Origin: an uncultured Pseudomonadota bacterium
GTDB taxonomy: Bacteria > Myxococcota_A > UBA796 > SXON01
Assembly (NCBI GenBank): GCA_903875225.1
Contig: CAIQVJ010000054.1
Coordinates: forward strand, 1-64,000
Length of the DNA: 64,000 nt
Reading direction: 5' to 3'
Shown: positions 29,878-38,779 of the stretch, one piece after another
Position numbering within the stretch: position 1 is the first letter of the stretch
Layout: every line of letters starts with the position of its first letter
Program-made: the position numbers and the translations under genes
Notes under the pieces: model-generated
The model's input: the letters and a program-made list of their open reading frames with translations, nothing else
Database searches by the model: none
What the model was told of the DNA's origin: nothing

Positions 29878-30312
29878 TCAGGAGCCGGGGCGGCGCCCCT
29901 TCAGCCACTCTTCCAGGATCACCACCGCCGCGATCTGGTCCACCGCAGCCTTTCTCCGATCGCCGTACACCCCCGCCTCCCCGAGCCGGCTGAGCGCCTC
30001 CACCGTGCTGAACCGCTCGTCCTGGTAGTGCACCGGCATTCCCGTGGCGGCGACGGCCTGCCCCACCTGCCGGGCCAGGCGGGCGGACCGTGTCTCCGTC
30101 CCGTCCAACTCGTACGGGAGGCCCACCACGACGACACCGACCGACCTCATCGCGCAGAGGTCCACGATCCGCGCGCAGTCCTTGACCACCGACTGGCGTG
30201 CCAGCGTACACACCGGCAGCACGATCCCGCGCTCCGCCACGGCGATGCCGATGGTCCTGGTGCCGACGTCCAGCGCCAACGTCACCGCTTCGATAGGGAG
30301 AGCTTCTTTCAT
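29878..30312 (-). CDS. ruvX: putative pre-16S rRNA nuclease / Holliday junction resolvase-like (YqgF)
   Basis: 144 residues from the ATG at 30312 (a GTG at 30321 would add three). RNase H-like fold of the YqgF/RuvX family: LALDVGTRTIGIAVAE near 12-27 (first catalytic Asp), VVVVGLPYELDG near 67-78, DERFSTVEA near 99-107 (catalytic Glu) and VDQIAAVVILEEWL near 124-137 (last catalytic Asp). Family members mature the 5' end of 16S rRNA in E. coli and were also proposed to act in DNA recombination. It starts only 25 bases from the divergent cinA start, so the two promoters must overlap each other's 5' ends. Confidence 0.92.
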   Translation of the reverse strand: MKEALPIEAVTLALDVGTRTIGIAVAERGIVLPVCTLARQSVVKDCARIVDLCAMRSVGVVVVGLPYELDGTETRSARLARQVGQAVAATGMPVHYQDERFSTVEALSRLGEAGVYGDRRKAAVDQIAAVVILEEWLKGRRPGS

Positions 30313-30337
30313 CTCCCGCACCTATCCGGAGGCCCGC

Positions 30338-31552
30338 ATGGTCCGCTTCGATGTACTCTCACAGGGCGAGGAGCTGGTGAGCGGCTCCACGACCGACACG
30401 AACGCCACGTGGATCTGCGCGGAGCTCCGGGAACGTGGGTTCACCGCCGGCTGGATCACCGTGGTGGGCGACGAACTGGACGGGATCCGCGATGCGCTCG
30501 CACAGGCAGCCCGACGGGCCCCGCTGGTGATCTGCACCGGAGGCCTCGGCCCGACCTCCGACGACCTCACCACCGAGGCCGCAGCGAGCGCCTTCCAGCT
30601 CGGGACCGTCGAGCGCCCCGACGCCCTCGCGCAGATCGAGGCGCGCTACCGCGCCCGCAACCGCGCGATGCCGCCTGCGAACCGCAAGCAGGCGGTCCTG
30701 CCCATCGGGGCCACGCTGCTCGAGAATCACTGGGGGACGGCGCCCGGGTACTGGATCGACGTGGGCGAGCCCACGTCCCGCCTCTACTTCCTCCCCGGGG
30801 TGCCGTCGGAGATGAAGAAGATGTTCAGCCATCATGTCGTGCCCGACCTGCTCGCCCGGTACAGCCTGCCGCCGAGGCGCACGATCGTGTTCCGGTGCGT
30901 GGGCCTCGCGGAGTCCGAGGCTGCGCAGCGCATGGCGGGCATGGACGGACCCGGGGTGATCGTGGGGTATCGAGCCCACCTCCCCGAGATCCACGTGAAG
31001 CTGCACCTCGATCCCGGCGTGGAGGCCGAGCCGCTGATCGCCGAGACGCAGCGGCGCCTGGCCGAGTACGTGTTCACGATCGACGGGGGGCCCCTCGCCG
31101 CCGTGGTGGGGGAGAAGCTCGCGTCACGCGGCGAGACCGTCGCCACGGCCGAGAGCTGCACCGCGGGGCGCATCGCGGCCGATCTGACGACCGTGCCCGG
31201 GGCGTCGGCATGGTTCATCGGCGGCGCGGTCGTGTACTCGAACGCCGAGAAGGTGCGGCAGTGCGGCGTGGATGCGGCGGTGATCGAGGAGCACGGCGCG
31301 GTGAGCGAGCCCGTGGCGCGCTCGCTCGCCGAGGGGATCCGCACGCGCACCGGGGCAACCTGGGGGCTCGGCGTGACCGGGATCGCCGGACCGGGCGGGG
31401 GAACCGCGGAGAAGCCCGTTGGCACGGTGCACATGGCGGTCGCTGGCCCGAATGGCACGACCCATCGCAGGTTGCACCTCCCGTTCGACCGGGCGCGCAA
31501 CCTGCAGATGACGACCGCGTTGGCGCTGGACATGCTGCGTCGGCAGCTGTGA
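30338..31552 (+). CDS. cinA: CinA: competence/damage-inducible protein, NMN deamidase
   Basis: 404 residues; start chosen at the ATG at 30338 because GGAGG (30328-30332) lies five bases upstream, although the frame is open to 30044. The N-terminal MoCF-like domain (about 1-165) has GEELVSGSTTDTNATWI and CTGGLGPTSDDLTTE (66-80), which in CinA forms an ADP-ribose-type pyrophosphatase. The C-terminal PncC domain has AESCTAGRIAADLT near 270-283, GGAVVYSNAEKV and GVTGIAGPGGGT, giving NMN amidohydrolase activity for pyridine-nucleotide salvage (LigA-generated NMN is a source). It is convergent with recA, 26 bases apart. Confidence 0.96.
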   Translation: MVRFDVLSQGEELVSGSTTDTNATWICAELRERGFTAGWITVVGDELDGIRDALAQAARRAPLVICTGGLGPTSDDLTTEAAASAFQLGTVERPDALAQIEARYRARNRAMPPANRKQAVLPIGATLLENHWGTAPGYWIDVGEPTSRLYFLPGVPSEMKKMFSHHVVPDLLARYSLPPRRTIVFRCVGLAESEAAQRMAGMDGPGVIVGYRAHLPEIHVKLHLDPGVEAEPLIAETQRRLAEYVFTIDGGPLAAVVGEKLASRGETVATAESCTAGRIAADLTTVPGASAWFIGGAVVYSNAEKVRQCGVDAAVIEEHGAVSEPVARSLAEGIRTRTGATWGLGVTGIAGPGGGTAEKPVGTVHMAVAGPNGTTHRRLHLPFDRARNLQMTTALALDMLRRQL

Positions 31553-31578
31553 GCGCCGCGCGCAGCCGCACGCCCTGA

Positions 31579-32607
<1,029 letters not shown>

Positions 32608-32663
32608 GAGAGACTCCAGAAGGGGGAAGACGGGAAGGTGACGAAGGGGAAGACAGCGAGAAG

Positions 32664-32680
32664 GTGTTCAGGTCGAACAC
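32664..32680 (-). promoter_or_regulatory. candidate SOS-type operator of recA (dyad GTGTTC-N5-GAACAC)
   Basis: A perfect inverted repeat with 6-bp arms and a 5-bp spacer, 57-73 bases upstream of the recA ATG and directly downstream of the proposed -10. It would cover the transcription start. The plus-strand reading contains TGTTCAGG, which as far as I recall is part of the reported Myxococcus LexA motif, so a LexA-type repressor is a reasonable candidate; no lexA gene is in the window. Confidence 0.5.
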
Positions 32681-32681
32681 A

Positions 32682-32712
32682 TGCAGCCTACCACGCGGCT
32701 GCACGGACGCAA
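32682..32712 (-). promoter_or_regulatory. candidate recA promoter with a second dyad
   Basis: On the minus strand TTGCGT (complement of 32707-32712) and TAGGCT (32685-32690) are separated by 16 bases, a good sigma-70-like promoter for a GC-rich genome, with an A/T-rich tract upstream (32713-32760). A perfect dyad TGCAGCC-N8-GGCTGCA spans 32682-32703, covering the -10 and part of the spacer, so a repressor or activator could bind there. The rest of the 321-bp recA/pilT gap (32761-32928) is GC-rich and shows no further gene; a promoter for the pilT-like gene must lie in it but is not obvious. Confidence 0.45.
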
Positions 32713-32928
32713 GTTTGAAACGACCAAAAAATGTCCGATTGTTGAAAAAGTGTTCCGGAGCCCGGCTGCCCCCTCCATCGAGCGGCGGACGGCGGGGCCG
32801 GACCGGGCCCACGGCATCGATAGCTCGCCATCGAACACCGCCCTTCGCGGTTTCCACCGCCCGCCACGACCGGCCCGACCCGAGCCGCGTCCGGGCACGC
32901 TAAGCTCCCCCACCCCCGAGCCACCTGT

Positions 32929-34005
32929 ATGGATCTGAACAAGCTCTGCGCCGCTGCGATGGCCCTCAACGCCAGCGACATCCACCTGAAGGTCGGGGTC
33001 CACCCCATCTTCCGGATCCACGGCTCCCTCGTCCCGCAGCGGGAGTTCGGGATCGTCAGCAACGAGATCCTCGGCACGGCGCTCTGGAACGTCATGTCCG
33101 ACATGCAACGCAAGCGGTTCAAGGAGACCAACGACTGCGACCTCGCCTACAGCGTTCCCGGGCTCGCACGGTTTCGCTGCAACGTGTTCCGGCAGCAGGG
33201 AAAGATCGGCGCTGTGCTCCGCGCGATCCCCTCCAAGGTGAAGACCATCGACGAGCTGAGGCTCCCCACCACGCTCAAGCAGATCGCCCAGGAGGCGCGG
33301 GGCATGGTGCTGGTCACCGGCGCGACGGGCTCCGGAAAGAGCACCACGCTCGCTGCGATCATCGAGGAGATCAACCGTGAGCACGCACACCACGTCCTCA
33401 CGATCGAGGACCCGACCGAGTTCCTGTTCACGGATCAGAAATGCGTGATCAACCAGCGTGAGATCGGCGTGGACAGCGCTGAATTCCACTCAGCCCTGCG
33501 CGCTGCGCTGCGACAGGATCCGGACGTCATCTTCATCGGTGAGCTCCGCGACCTCGAGACCGTCGAGATCGCCCTCCAGGCCGCCGAGACGGGCCACCTC
33601 CTGCTCGGGACCCTGCACACCATCGATGCCCACGAGACCATCAACCGCCTGCTCGGCTTCTTCGAGCCGCATCAACAGGCACAGATCCGGCTGCAGCTCG
33701 GCTCCGTGCTCCGCGCCGTGGTGTCGCAGCGCCTGATCCCCGCGATCGGCGGCGGGCGCGCGGCGGCGATCGAGATCATGCGCAACAACGGCTCGGTGTA
33801 CGAATGCATCGTGGACCCCAGGCGCACCCGCGAGATCCGCGACCACATCCGGAAGGGCCGCGCCACATATGGAATGCAGACCTTCGACCAGCACATCCAC
33901 GAGCTGATCACCAGCGGCAGGATCACGCAGGACGCGGGCATGCGCGCTGCGAACAACCCCGACGAGCTGATGCTCAAGCTCTCCGGCCTCTCGGACGATG
34001 TCTAG
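32929..34005 (+). CDS. PilT-family type IV pilus retraction ATPase
   Basis: 358 residues. PilT/VirB11-type motor that depolymerises type IV pili at the inner membrane. Walker A GATGSGKSTT (131-140), Asp box ITIEDPTEF-like element HHVLTIEDPTEFL (near 151-163), Walker B RQDPDVIFIGELRDLET (196-212, Leu in place of the common Met) and a His box HLLLGTLHTIDA. The C-terminal retraction helix is EIRDHIRKGRATYGMQTFDQH in the place of the AIRNLIRE element of PilT, so it may be a paralogue (PilU or PilT2 type) and not the main motor. No other pilus genes adjoin it. It overlaps murI by eight bases. Confidence 0.88.
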   Translation: MDLNKLCAAAMALNASDIHLKVGVHPIFRIHGSLVPQREFGIVSNEILGTALWNVMSDMQRKRFKETNDCDLAYSVPGLARFRCNVFRQQGKIGAVLRAIPSKVKTIDELRLPTTLKQIAQEARGMVLVTGATGSGKSTTLAAIIEEINREHAHHVLTIEDPTEFLFTDQKCVINQREIGVDSAEFHSALRAALRQDPDVIFIGELRDLETVEIALQAAETGHLLLGTLHTIDAHETINRLLGFFEPHQQAQIRLQLGSVLRAVVSQRLIPAIGGGRAAAIEIMRNNGSVYECIVDPRRTREIRDHIRKGRATYGMQTFDQHIHELITSGRITQDAGMRAANNPDELMLKLSGLSDDV

Positions 34006-34873
34006 CATCGGCGTCTACGACTCCGGCTTCGGTGGCTTGAGCGTCTTGCGGGCGCTGCGGGCCAGGCTCCCCGAGGCAGACTTCCTGTACCTGGGCGACT
34101 CCGGCCGGGCGCCCTACGGCGGCCGCAGTCCCGACACCATCCTGGACTTCGCCGAGCAGGCTGTGGAGCGGCTCTTCGACGAAGGCTGCAAGCTCATCGT
34201 CGTGGCCTGCAACACCGTGAGCTGCGTGGCGCTGCGGCACCTGCAGCACCACTACGCACCGGACGCGCAAGGCCCGCGCCGCATCCTCGGTGTGACCATC
34301 CCCGCAGCCGAGCTCGTCGTGGCTTCGGGCGTGCGGAGGGTGGGCATCCTCGCGACCGCGCGCACCGTCGCGTCCAACACCTACGTGACCGAGATCCACA
34401 AGCTCGATCCCGACGTGCAGGTGGTTCAGCGCGCCGCCCCGCTGCTCGCACCGATCGTCGAGGAGGGCTGGGAGGGGTTGCCGCTCGCGGTGGAGGCCAT
34501 CGAGCACTACCTGGCGGACCTGGGGCCCTGCGATGCCCTCCTGCTGGGCTGCACGCACTACCCGCTGCTCGTCCCGGCGATCCGGGCAGCGAGGCCGGAG
34601 CTCCCGATCCTCGACCCGAGCGAGCGCATCGCCATCCGGCTCGCGGACTGGCTGGAGCGCCACCCCGACTTCGCCGGACCCGGTCGCGGTGAGCTGCGCG
34701 TGCTCTGCACCGGCGACCCTGTGGGGTTCGCCCTTCATGGCGCCCGGTTCCTCGGCGCGCCCCTGCCCCGGGTGGAGTCGGTCGTCGAGGTCCATGGACG
34801 GCTCGTGCCGAGCCAGAGCCCGCTGCCGTCGCCCGGCCAGATCGTCCGCAGCCGAGCCCGGGATAGGGGGTGA
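33998..34873 (+). CDS. murI: glutamate racemase
   Basis: 291 residues. Interconverts L- and D-glutamate for peptidoglycan. The ATG lies inside the end of the pilT-like gene (8-base overlap). IGVYDSGFGGLSVLRAL at 4-20 supplies the conserved Asp-Ser, YLGDSGRAPYGGRS follows, and the two catalytic cysteines are Cys71 (VACNTVSC) and Cys185 (LLGCTHYPLLVP). The family length is 260-290, so it is full-size, with a short extra basic tail (PSPGQIVRSRARDRG). The downstream lipoprotein overlaps it by four bases. Confidence 0.95.
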   Translation: MSSIGVYDSGFGGLSVLRALRARLPEADFLYLGDSGRAPYGGRSPDTILDFAEQAVERLFDEGCKLIVVACNTVSCVALRHLQHHYAPDAQGPRRILGVTIPAAELVVASGVRRVGILATARTVASNTYVTEIHKLDPDVQVVQRAAPLLAPIVEEGWEGLPLAVEAIEHYLADLGPCDALLLGCTHYPLLVPAIRAARPELPILDPSERIAIRLADWLERHPDFAGPGRGELRVLCTGDPVGFALHGARFLGAPLPRVESVVEVHGRLVPSQSPLPSPGQIVRSRARDRG

Positions 34874-36480
34874 GGGTGCTGCTCCTCGTCGGAATGCTCG
34901 GGTGTGCGAAGGATACGGTGACTCCCGCCGCCGAGCCCACCGCTGTCGCTGCAGTGCCGCCACCGCTCACGGTCATCCACCTGCCAATCCTGACCGTCCA
35001 GCGACCCTTCCGGTGGGACGCCGAGTTTCGAGGGTTCGCCACCACGGAGGTGGAGCTCGGGCTGTCCGACCTCGCGGGGGTCATCGCCGTCGTGCCGGGC
35101 GACTCCCCCCCGCCCACCTGGGCCGTGAGCCATCCCCGCCCGGAACATACCTTCGAAGCCACGTTCACGGCCGATGGCCCTGCAGACGCCCTCACGCTCA
35201 GTCTCACGCTCTGCGAGGCCCCCGCGCCTTGCCAGACGCACACCGCCAGCGGCTCCCGCGAGGCGCCACACGCGATGTTCGCGGCCCTGCTCGACGGCGT
35301 CGCACTCCAACTCGACCGGCATCCGGACGACGCGACCCGGACCGCGTGGGCCACGCCCGGATCCAGGGACACGTACGCCGAACTGATCACCGGCCGGGGA
35401 TGCGCCAGCTACCTGGGCCTCCTGCCCGCGCCCGCCGAGGCGGGGGACAAAAAGGGCAACCCCGCGCTCCGTGCCGTGTTCATCGACCCGAGCCAGCCGC
35501 TCGCCCAGTGGATGTGGGCCCGCTGGCAGATCTATGGCGTGCCCGGCGGGGGAACGGCAGCGGACAACCTGCGCCGGGCCGCGCTGGCCCGGTCGACCTC
35601 GCCGCTCCTGATGGCCGACCTGGCCACACTGCTGACGCTCTCGGACAAGCCCAGCGAGGCTGCGCTCGTCTGGCAAGGCCTCACGGAGCAGGCCCCAGAC
35701 GACCCCCGGTGGATGACCCCCTACGCGGACATCCTGCTCCGCCTGGGGCGACCGCTCGAGGCCCGCGCTGCGTTGAGCAGGCTGCCTGCGACGTTCCAGG
35801 CGGATCCGACGCATGCCGAGCTCCAGGTGCGCATCGCCGAGAGCATCGGCAAGGAAGACCTCGACCCGCTCCTCGCGCACTGGGCCGAGACCGACCCGAA
35901 GTCGCCTGTGCCCGTGCGACGTCGCATCGTACAACGGGTGGCAACCGGGAAGTACGCCGACGCACTGCAGCTGGTCGGCGCGCTGCGCACCCGCGCACCC
36001 GGCCCGCAGACGGACGCCCTCGAGGTGGCCCTCCTCACGGCCACAGGCCAGCTGGACGCCGCGGCGGACCGGGCGCCCGAGGAGGTAGCTGCGCGTCTGC
36101 GGGCCCGCAGCGCCCAGGAGGTGAACCCGGGCGCCGAGCCGGTGGGGCTCACCGGCGCTGCCGCCGCACTCGCGACGGCGGATGCGCGACTCTGGTCCAA
36201 CAAGCCCGGCATCTCCCTGGACGCCGCGGATGCCGCGTTGCGGCTCGGGGCAAGCGCCGACGCGTGGAGCGCCCGGGCCCGCGCGCTCGAAGCTGCGGGG
36301 CGCAGCGAGGAGAGCGTGCAGGCCTGGCAGGAGGCCTGGCAGCTCGACCCGGCTACCGATGGGGGGCCCGTCACGCCACAACGCATCGCGAGCACCTTCC
36401 GCATGGCGGCCCCGGTCGAGCCGGACCCCGTGGATGAAGAAAGCGACGAGCCGGGTCCACGGATGGGGCTGGAGGAATAG
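34870..36480 (+). CDS. TPR-type lipoprotein
   Basis: 536 residues, GTG start overlapping the murI stop (GTGA). The signal RVLLLVGMLGCAKD has lipid Cys at 12. An N-terminal beta-rich region (about 35-140, with one CEAPAPCQTH disulfide candidate) is followed by helical repeats that fit tetratricopeptide units (AALVWQGLTEQAPDDPRW, AADAALRLGASADAWSARA, SVQAWQEAWQLDPATDG) from about 200 to 500. The C-terminus is acidic (PVDEESDEPGPRMGLEE). TPR lipoproteins often scaffold envelope complexes; no partner is evident beyond murI upstream. Confidence 0.7.
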   Translation: MRVLLLVGMLGCAKDTVTPAAEPTAVAAVPPPLTVIHLPILTVQRPFRWDAEFRGFATTEVELGLSDLAGVIAVVPGDSPPPTWAVSHPRPEHTFEATFTADGPADALTLSLTLCEAPAPCQTHTASGSREAPHAMFAALLDGVALQLDRHPDDATRTAWATPGSRDTYAELITGRGCASYLGLLPAPAEAGDKKGNPALRAVFIDPSQPLAQWMWARWQIYGVPGGGTAADNLRRAALARSTSPLLMADLATLLTLSDKPSEAALVWQGLTEQAPDDPRWMTPYADILLRLGRPLEARAALSRLPATFQADPTHAELQVRIAESIGKEDLDPLLAHWAETDPKSPVPVRRRIVQRVATGKYADALQLVGALRTRAPGPQTDALEVALLTATGQLDAAADRAPEEVAARLRARSAQEVNPGAEPVGLTGAAAALATADARLWSNKPGISLDAADAALRLGASADAWSARARALEAAGRSEESVQAWQEAWQLDPATDGGPVTPQRIASTFRMAAPVEPDPVDEESDEPGPRMGLEE

Positions 36481-36532
36481 GACGCCACCAGATGCTCAAC
36501 AACCGCGCCGTCCGCCTGGCGCAGGGTGACCG

Positions 36533-37819
36533 ATGCGGTCCTCTCCCCTCCCCCACGCTGTCTGTCTCCTCGCGAGCCTCGGCCCGGGCTGTGCCCCGCC
36601 CCGCAGCGTCGGCACGCCCGTGCTCGCGCTCGACGACTCCCATCCCACCGTGATCATCGCGACCTGGAGCGACAGTGACTGCGTGCTGCACTGGGGGGTC
36701 GACAGCATGGATCGCGAGGCAACCGGTGGGACCGCCGATCTGTACGGCCTCGCAGCGGACACCACCGCCTCGGCGCAGGTCGACTGTGCAGGCACACGGG
36801 GCGGGATTGCCACGATCACGACGGGCGGCGTGCCCGGGACCGTGCCGACCCTCGACGTGATCTCCCCGCTCGAGACGACGCTCGCCGAGTCGTACATCCT
36901 CACCAGCGGGATCGCGGCCGAAGGCCACTCGGTGCTGCTGATCAGCGACCTCGACGGAAAACCCGTCTGGTGGGCGGACGCCGGGATGTACGTGTTCCCC
37001 GATCCGCACTACGATCCCGAGTGCGAGTGCGTCTATGGGGTGTCGTGGGACGATCGCGAGAACAGCGACTCCCTGTTCGTCGCCCCGCTCGCCGGGCCCG
37101 CGCAGAGCTACCCGGTCCAGGGCGCGCACCACGACAGCCTCGCGCTCGGCGACGGCGTGTACCTGGTCACGCGCACCGAGATCCAGACGGTCGACGGGGT
37201 TCTGATCGCGGGCGATGTCCTGAGCGTCTTCGACACCCGGAGCGGGGCCTTGACGGACGTGTGGGACGCCTTCGACCAACTGGAGATCGTGCAGAACGAC
37301 GGATGGCAGCTCCTCACGCCGGAGGGCGCCGCGGATTGGACGCACGCCAACGGCCTCGACCGCGACCCCGCGACCGGGAAGATCTACCTCTCACTGTACT
37401 TCGACGAGTCGATCCTGCAGATCGACCCGACGACGTGGCAGACCGACTGGGTGCTGGGGGGACCACAATCGGACTTCGAGGTCCCCGAGCGCTTCGGTCC
37501 CCAGCACACACCGCGCTTCCGCGACGGAGTGCTCTGGATGTTCGACAACGGGTCCGACGTGAGCGCCGGCTCCGGACCTGCGGCCTACGAGGTGGACCCC
37601 GACGCGATGGTCGCGACGAAGGTCTGGTCCTGGGCCCCCGAACCCGCGATGTTCGAGCTCGTTCTCGGCTCGGTCGTGCCCTACGACGACGCGAAGCTCA
37701 CCTCCTGGGGGAACACGCCGGAGGTCCGGATCCTGCTCCCGGACGACACGGAGGGCGCGCGGTACGCCCTCCGCGGTGCAATGGGCATCGGCTATACGTC
37801 GTTTGTGAACATGCCGTGA
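36533..37819 (+). CDS. arylsulfotransferase-like (ASST) lipoprotein, copy 2
   Basis: 428 residues, ATG start. Signal SSPLPHAVCLLASLGPGC with lipobox Cys near 20. The propeller has the same ordered motifs as the protein at 10297-11625: QGAHHDSLALGDGVYL, DVWDAFDQLEIVQNDGW, DWTHANGLDRDPATGK, TDWVLGGPQSDF and FGPQHTPRFRDGV. It is clearly a diverged paralogue (for example WDAFDNLPVIENDGW in copy 1). The N-terminal Fn3-like region is shorter here. A periplasmic sulfotransferase or a non-catalytic propeller is possible; a catalytic His cannot be fixed from sequence alone. 52 bases after the TPR lipoprotein. Confidence 0.72.
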   Translation: MRSSPLPHAVCLLASLGPGCAPPRSVGTPVLALDDSHPTVIIATWSDSDCVLHWGVDSMDREATGGTADLYGLAADTTASAQVDCAGTRGGIATITTGGVPGTVPTLDVISPLETTLAESYILTSGIAAEGHSVLLISDLDGKPVWWADAGMYVFPDPHYDPECECVYGVSWDDRENSDSLFVAPLAGPAQSYPVQGAHHDSLALGDGVYLVTRTEIQTVDGVLIAGDVLSVFDTRSGALTDVWDAFDQLEIVQNDGWQLLTPEGAADWTHANGLDRDPATGKIYLSLYFDESILQIDPTTWQTDWVLGGPQSDFEVPERFGPQHTPRFRDGVLWMFDNGSDVSAGSGPAAYEVDPDAMVATKVWSWAPEPAMFELVLGSVVPYDDAKLTSWGNTPEVRILLPDDTEGARYALRGAMGIGYTSFVNMP

Positions 37820-37870
37820 AAACTGGCCAGTTTGGGAGCCCGCGTTAGCGCGCCGCCGCTGGTGCCCGAC

Positions 37871-38779
37871 ATGATCCTCACCCTGCTCGCCCTCGTCGCC
37901 CCAACCTACGCATGCTCCCCTGCGGACGTCGAGTCCGCAGTGCAGGAAGGCGTGATCGCCTTCGCAACCATGGACGAAGACGGCGTCTCGGACGCCGTCG
38001 CGCTCGCGGATGCGAAGGTGGCGTGCCAGACTGCCCCGTTGCCCCCGGCGACGGTCGCCCAGGTACACCGGATGCACGGGTTGGCGGCATTCCTGGAAGG
38101 CGATGCCGCAGCTGCGACATCCGCTTTCGCAGCGGCGCTCTCACTGGATCCCACCACCGTTCTCCCCGTGAAGATCGCCCCCGAGGGCGGGAAGCTCGCC
38201 CGGTTGTATGCCGAGAGCAACCTCCCGCCCGGCCCGACGAGCAATCTCTCCCTCAGCGCCGACTACCGCGGCTACGTGAATGGCGCGGAGGCCTCGAAGC
38301 GCCCGACCGACCGCCCGGCCGTCGTGCAACTGTCCGAATACGACGTGGTGAAATACTCCGCGTGGCTCGTGCCCACGAGCCCCATCCCCAGCCAGTACCA
38401 GCTTGGTGCGACGGTCGCGGAGACCCCGGAGGCGATCCCCGAGCACGTGGCGACCGCCGAGCCGAGGCCCGAGAAGGAGCCGAAGCCGGAGAAGGAGCCA
38501 AAGCCGGAGAAGGAGCCGAAGGCCGAGAAGGAGCCGAAGGCCGAGAAGGAGGTGGGACCGGCGACGCATCACGGCAACACGGGCGTGTGGGTCGCCACGG
38601 GCGTGACCGCTGCCCTGGCGGGAGGGCTGTTCGCGACCTCGGCGGTCACGCACGGATCGTTCCAGGACGACCCCACGCGCATGGGCTACACGCTGAACCA
38701 CGTCGGGTACTGGGGGTCGATCGGGGCCGGAGCCCTGGCGGTCGGCCTGCTCACCGTCGGAATCGTAGGGAGCTTCTGA
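37871..38779 (+). CDS. exported protein with Lys-Glu-Pro repeats and C-terminal membrane helices
   Basis: 302 residues from the ATG at 37871; the frame is open to 37832 but only this start gives the signal ILTLLALVAPTYACSPADV (Cys at about 15, possible lipobox or cleavable signal). A helical N-terminal domain (about 20-110; AAFLEGDAAAATSAFAAALSLDP looks TPR-like) and a small beta segment (SADYRGYVNGAEAS) precede a repeat of Glu-Lys-Glu-Pro-Lys-Pro units (about 200-228). Two C-terminal hydrophobic helices follow (GVWVATGVTAALAGGLFATSA and a second near the end). Such a Pro-Lys/Glu-Lys spacer is a periplasm-spanning design; function unknown. The next gene overlaps by one base. Confidence 0.6.
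   Translation: MILTLLALVAPTYACSPADVESAVQEGVIAFATMDEDGVSDAVALADAKVACQTAPLPPATVAQVHRMHGLAAFLEGDAAAATSAFAAALSLDPTTVLPVKIAPEGGKLARLYAESNLPPGPTSNLSLSADYRGYVNGAEASKRPTDRPAVVQLSEYDVVKYSAWLVPTSPIPSQYQLGATVAETPEAIPEHVATAEPRPEKEPKPEKEPKPEKEPKAEKEPKAEKEVGPATHHGNTGVWVATGVTAALAGGLFATSAVTHGSFQDDPTRMGYTLNHVGYWGSIGAGALAVGLLTVGIVGSF
38471..38551. repeat. 18-bp tandem repeat (Glu-Lys-Glu-Pro-Lys-Pro/Ala)
   Basis: Four full units of GAGAAGGAGCCGAAGCCG and its one- or two-base variants at 38471-38542, then a partial fifth. The first two units end in CCG (Pro), the last two in GCC (Ala), so two pairs arose by separate duplications. In frame, so copy number changes would leave the protein intact. Confidence 0.9.
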
